From contig CALMSN010000146.1 of NCBI GenBank assembly GCA_937872325.1, positions 1 to 37,164 of the forward strand: a stretch of DNA of 37,164 nt. The letters are read 5' to 3'. The notes under the pieces are model-generated. The model ran no database searches. It was given only the letters and a program-made list of their open reading frames with translations, and was not told the DNA's origin. Below, one piece after another: positions 35,648 to 37,164 of this stretch (position 1 is its first letter; the number at the start of each line of letters is the position of its first letter). The translations under genes and the position numbers were made by a program. Source of the DNA: an uncultured Xanthobacter sp. (GTDB taxonomy: Bacteria > Pseudomonadota > Alphaproteobacteria > Rhizobiales > Xanthobacteraceae).

Positions 35648-37021
35648 ATGGGCGCGGACGACGACAACAGGCAGATCAGGCTTGGCCTGTTCGTGCTCCA
35701 TGCGGGCTATCATCTCGCCGGCTGGCGCCATCGCGAGGCGCGCTCCGGCGGCGAGGATTTCGGGCTGATGCGCGACACGGCGCTCACCGCCGAGCGCGGG
35801 CTGTTCGACCTCTTCTTCCTGCCGGACACGCCCACCTCCTCCCGCGGGGCCTCGCCCTCGGCCGCCGCCCGGCTGGAGCCGCTGACGCTGCTGAGCGCGC
35901 TCGCCGCGGTGACCCGGCACATCGGGCTCGTGGCCACCGCCTCCACCACGTACAACGAGCCGTTCAACCTCGCCCGGCAGATCGCCTCCCTCGATCATCT
36001 GAGCGAGGGGCGCGCGGCGTGGAACATCGTCACCACCCTTTCGGCCGAAGTGGCCGCGAGCTTCGGCCGGGCCGGCGCAGCCCCGGGGCACCTGCCGCAC
36101 GCGCAGCGCTATGCGCAGGCCGCCGAGTTCATCGAGGTGGCCAGGGGCCTGTGGGATAGCTGGGAGGACGACGCCTTCATTCGTGACAAGGCGAGCGGGA
36201 TCTATTTCGACAAGGCGAAGCTGCACGAACTGCGGCACGAGGGCGCGCATTTTTCCGTGCGCGGCCCGCTGTCCCTCGCCCGGCCGCCGCAGGGCCATCC
36301 CGTGCTGGTCCTGGCCGGGGCCTCGGACGAGGGGCAGGCGCTGGCGGCGCAGACGGCGGACATCGTCTTCAGCGCGCAGAACGACCTCGCGACCGCGCAG
36401 GACTTCTATCGCGGCGTGAAGCGCAGGGCGGCGCAGGCCGGGCGGGACACGCGGCGAATCCTGGTGTTTCCCGGCGTGATGCCCATCATCGGCGCCACCG
36501 ATGCGCAGGCCCGCGCCAAGTTCGACGAGTTGCAAAGCCTCGTCGACATCGGGCAGGCCCTGCCGCTGCTGTCGTTCTTCCTCGGGCACGACGTGTCCGG
36601 CCTGCCGCTGGACGAGCCGCTGCCGGACCTCGGGCCCTCCGACGCCCTCAAGAGCCGCACCGAGCTCCTCGCCGCGCTCGCCCGCAACGAGCGGCTCACG
36701 GTCCGGGAGCTGGCGCGCATCGTCGCCGCGGGGCGCGGGCATCTGGTGGTGGTGGGCAGTCCCGCGCAGGTCGCGGACACGCTGGAACGATGGTTCCTTA
36801 GCGAGGCCGCGGACGGCTTCAACATCATGGTGCCGTATCTGCCGGGAGGCCTCGACGACTTCGTGGACGGCGTCGTGCCGATCCTCCAGGCGCGCGGGCT
36901 TTACAAGATCGCCTATGCGCCCGGGACGCTGCGCGACCGGCTCGGCTTCGCACGCCCTCGCAGCCGCTACGCCAGCCCGGAAAACGCGCCCTCGCAGGCG
37001 CTTGCGGACGTCCAGCCGTAG
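35648..37021 (+). CDS. FMN-dependent monooxygenase, NtaA/SnaA/DszA (SoxA) family
   Basis: A 457-residue flavin monooxygenase of the bacterial-luciferase superfamily, using FMNH2 supplied by a separate reductase (none is seen here). Characterised relatives cleave C-N or C-S bonds (nitrilotriacetate, dibenzothiophene sulfone, dimethyl sulfide). Visible are IRLGLFVLHAGYHLAGWRH near the N-terminus, FDLFFLPDTP, TRHIGLVATASTTYNEPFNL, ARQIASLDHLSEGRAAWNIV (the family hallmark), and VLVLAGASDEGQALAAQTAD. The start ATG 35648 follows AAAGGACCGGGG. It is the last gene of the importer-aldolase-monooxygenase operon. The substrate is unknown; the context argues for an organosulfur compound. Confidence 0.93.
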   Translation: MGADDDNRQIRLGLFVLHAGYHLAGWRHREARSGGEDFGLMRDTALTAERGLFDLFFLPDTPTSSRGASPSAAARLEPLTLLSALAAVTRHIGLVATASTTYNEPFNLARQIASLDHLSEGRAAWNIVTTLSAEVAASFGRAGAAPGHLPHAQRYAQAAEFIEVARGLWDSWEDDAFIRDKASGIYFDKAKLHELRHEGAHFSVRGPLSLARPPQGHPVLVLAGASDEGQALAAQTADIVFSAQNDLATAQDFYRGVKRRAAQAGRDTRRILVFPGVMPIIGATDAQARAKFDELQSLVDIGQALPLLSFFLGHDVSGLPLDEPLPDLGPSDALKSRTELLAALARNERLTVRELARIVAAGRGHLVVVGSPAQVADTLERWFLSEAADGFNIMVPYLPGGLDDFVDGVVPILQARGLYKIAYAPGTLRDRLGFARPRSRYASPENAPSQALADVQP

Positions 37022-37071
37022 CCGGCACGTCCCCCTCGCCTACCCCTCGGCCGCCGAATATCCGTCCGGAC

Positions 37072-37164
37072 TCACGGCGCCTTCAAAGGCAGCATGAATT
37101 GCAGCCAGAAGCGCTCGCCCTGAGGCCGGTTCTCGGTGGCGAACTCGTGCTGCCACTTGACGCC
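37072..37164 (-). CDS. C-terminal end of a probable outer-membrane beta-barrel protein (partial)
   Basis: The last 30 codons of a minus-strand gene entering from the right edge read GVKWQHEFATENRPQGERFW and then LQFMLPLKAP before the TGA at 37074-37072. The alternating pattern, the HEF..ENRP.G..FWL wording and the aromatic/hydrophobic end resemble transporters of the phenol-degradation MetA/SphA outer-membrane family. This is a short fragment, so the family call is tentative, though the reading frame looks genuine. It converges with the monooxygenase gene; the 50 bases between them hold no obvious hairpin. Confidence 0.5.
   Translation of the reverse strand, partial: GVKWQHEFATENRPQGERFWLQFMLPLKAP

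Noticed and set aside
34640..36742. 700-codon minus-strand ORF opposite the aldolase and monooxygenase
   Set aside because: Both plus-strand genes show complete family motifs; this frame has none.

Overview
The window comes from a GC-rich alphaproteobacterium. The SecA, malonyl-CoA decarboxylase, DUF2161 and circularly permuted ATP-grasp/transglutaminase genes, together with the CCCTC...GGGAGAGGG intergenic repeats, fit Hyphomicrobiales, perhaps a Xanthobacteraceae-like genome. That placement is inference; no rRNA gene is present. Coding density is high, and most long ORFs opposite the real genes are GC-driven shadows.

Layout. 1-2513 (-): secA, cut by the left edge. 2712-3227 (-): a small four-helix membrane protein. 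3356-7805 (+): a two-gene RND efflux pump (lipoprotein adaptor plus inner-membrane pump) with no outer-membrane channel and no regulator beside it. 8093-15188 (+): three genes of a poorly understood peptide-ligation system: transglutaminase-DUF2126 fusion, circularly permuted ATP-grasp-alpha-E fusion, and a stand-alone transglutaminase. A strong hairpin separates the first gene from the other two. 15189-15851: a gene-free stretch of degenerate tandem and palindromic repeats between convergent genes. 15852-17234 (-): malonyl-CoA decarboxylase.

17626-20029 looks like a patched region. It starts with tRNA-Arg(CCG), holds at least one clear IS3-family transposase remnant, and carries a spermidine-synthase-like methyltransferase-fold gene overlapping a DUF2161 nuclease-fold gene whose start appears frame-disrupted. 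It is followed by a DEAD-box RNA helicase with a DbpA-type RNA-binding tail (20030-21898).

22178-37021 reads as one organosulfur neighbourhood. A two-domain sulfurtransferase (-) diverges from an orphan IS3-OrfA-like HTH/coiled-coil protein (+). A four-gene minus-strand operon follows (MFS exporter, second sulfurtransferase, a signal-less substrate-binding-protein-like protein, D-2-hydroxyacid dehydrogenase). It diverges from a plus-strand series: TauD-type dioxygenase, two complete tandem SsuABC/NMT1-type ABC importers, class II aldolase, and an NtaA/SnaA/DszA-type FMN monooxygenase. The likely logic is uptake of a sulfonate-like compound by two related importers, oxidative C-S cleavage by the Fe(II)/2-oxoglutarate and FMN oxygenases, carbon-chain handling by the aldolase and dehydrogenase, and sulfane-sulfur handling by the two rhodaneses. 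The substrate cannot be read from sequence. The right edge cuts a minus-strand gene whose last 30 residues resemble an outer-membrane beta-barrel end.
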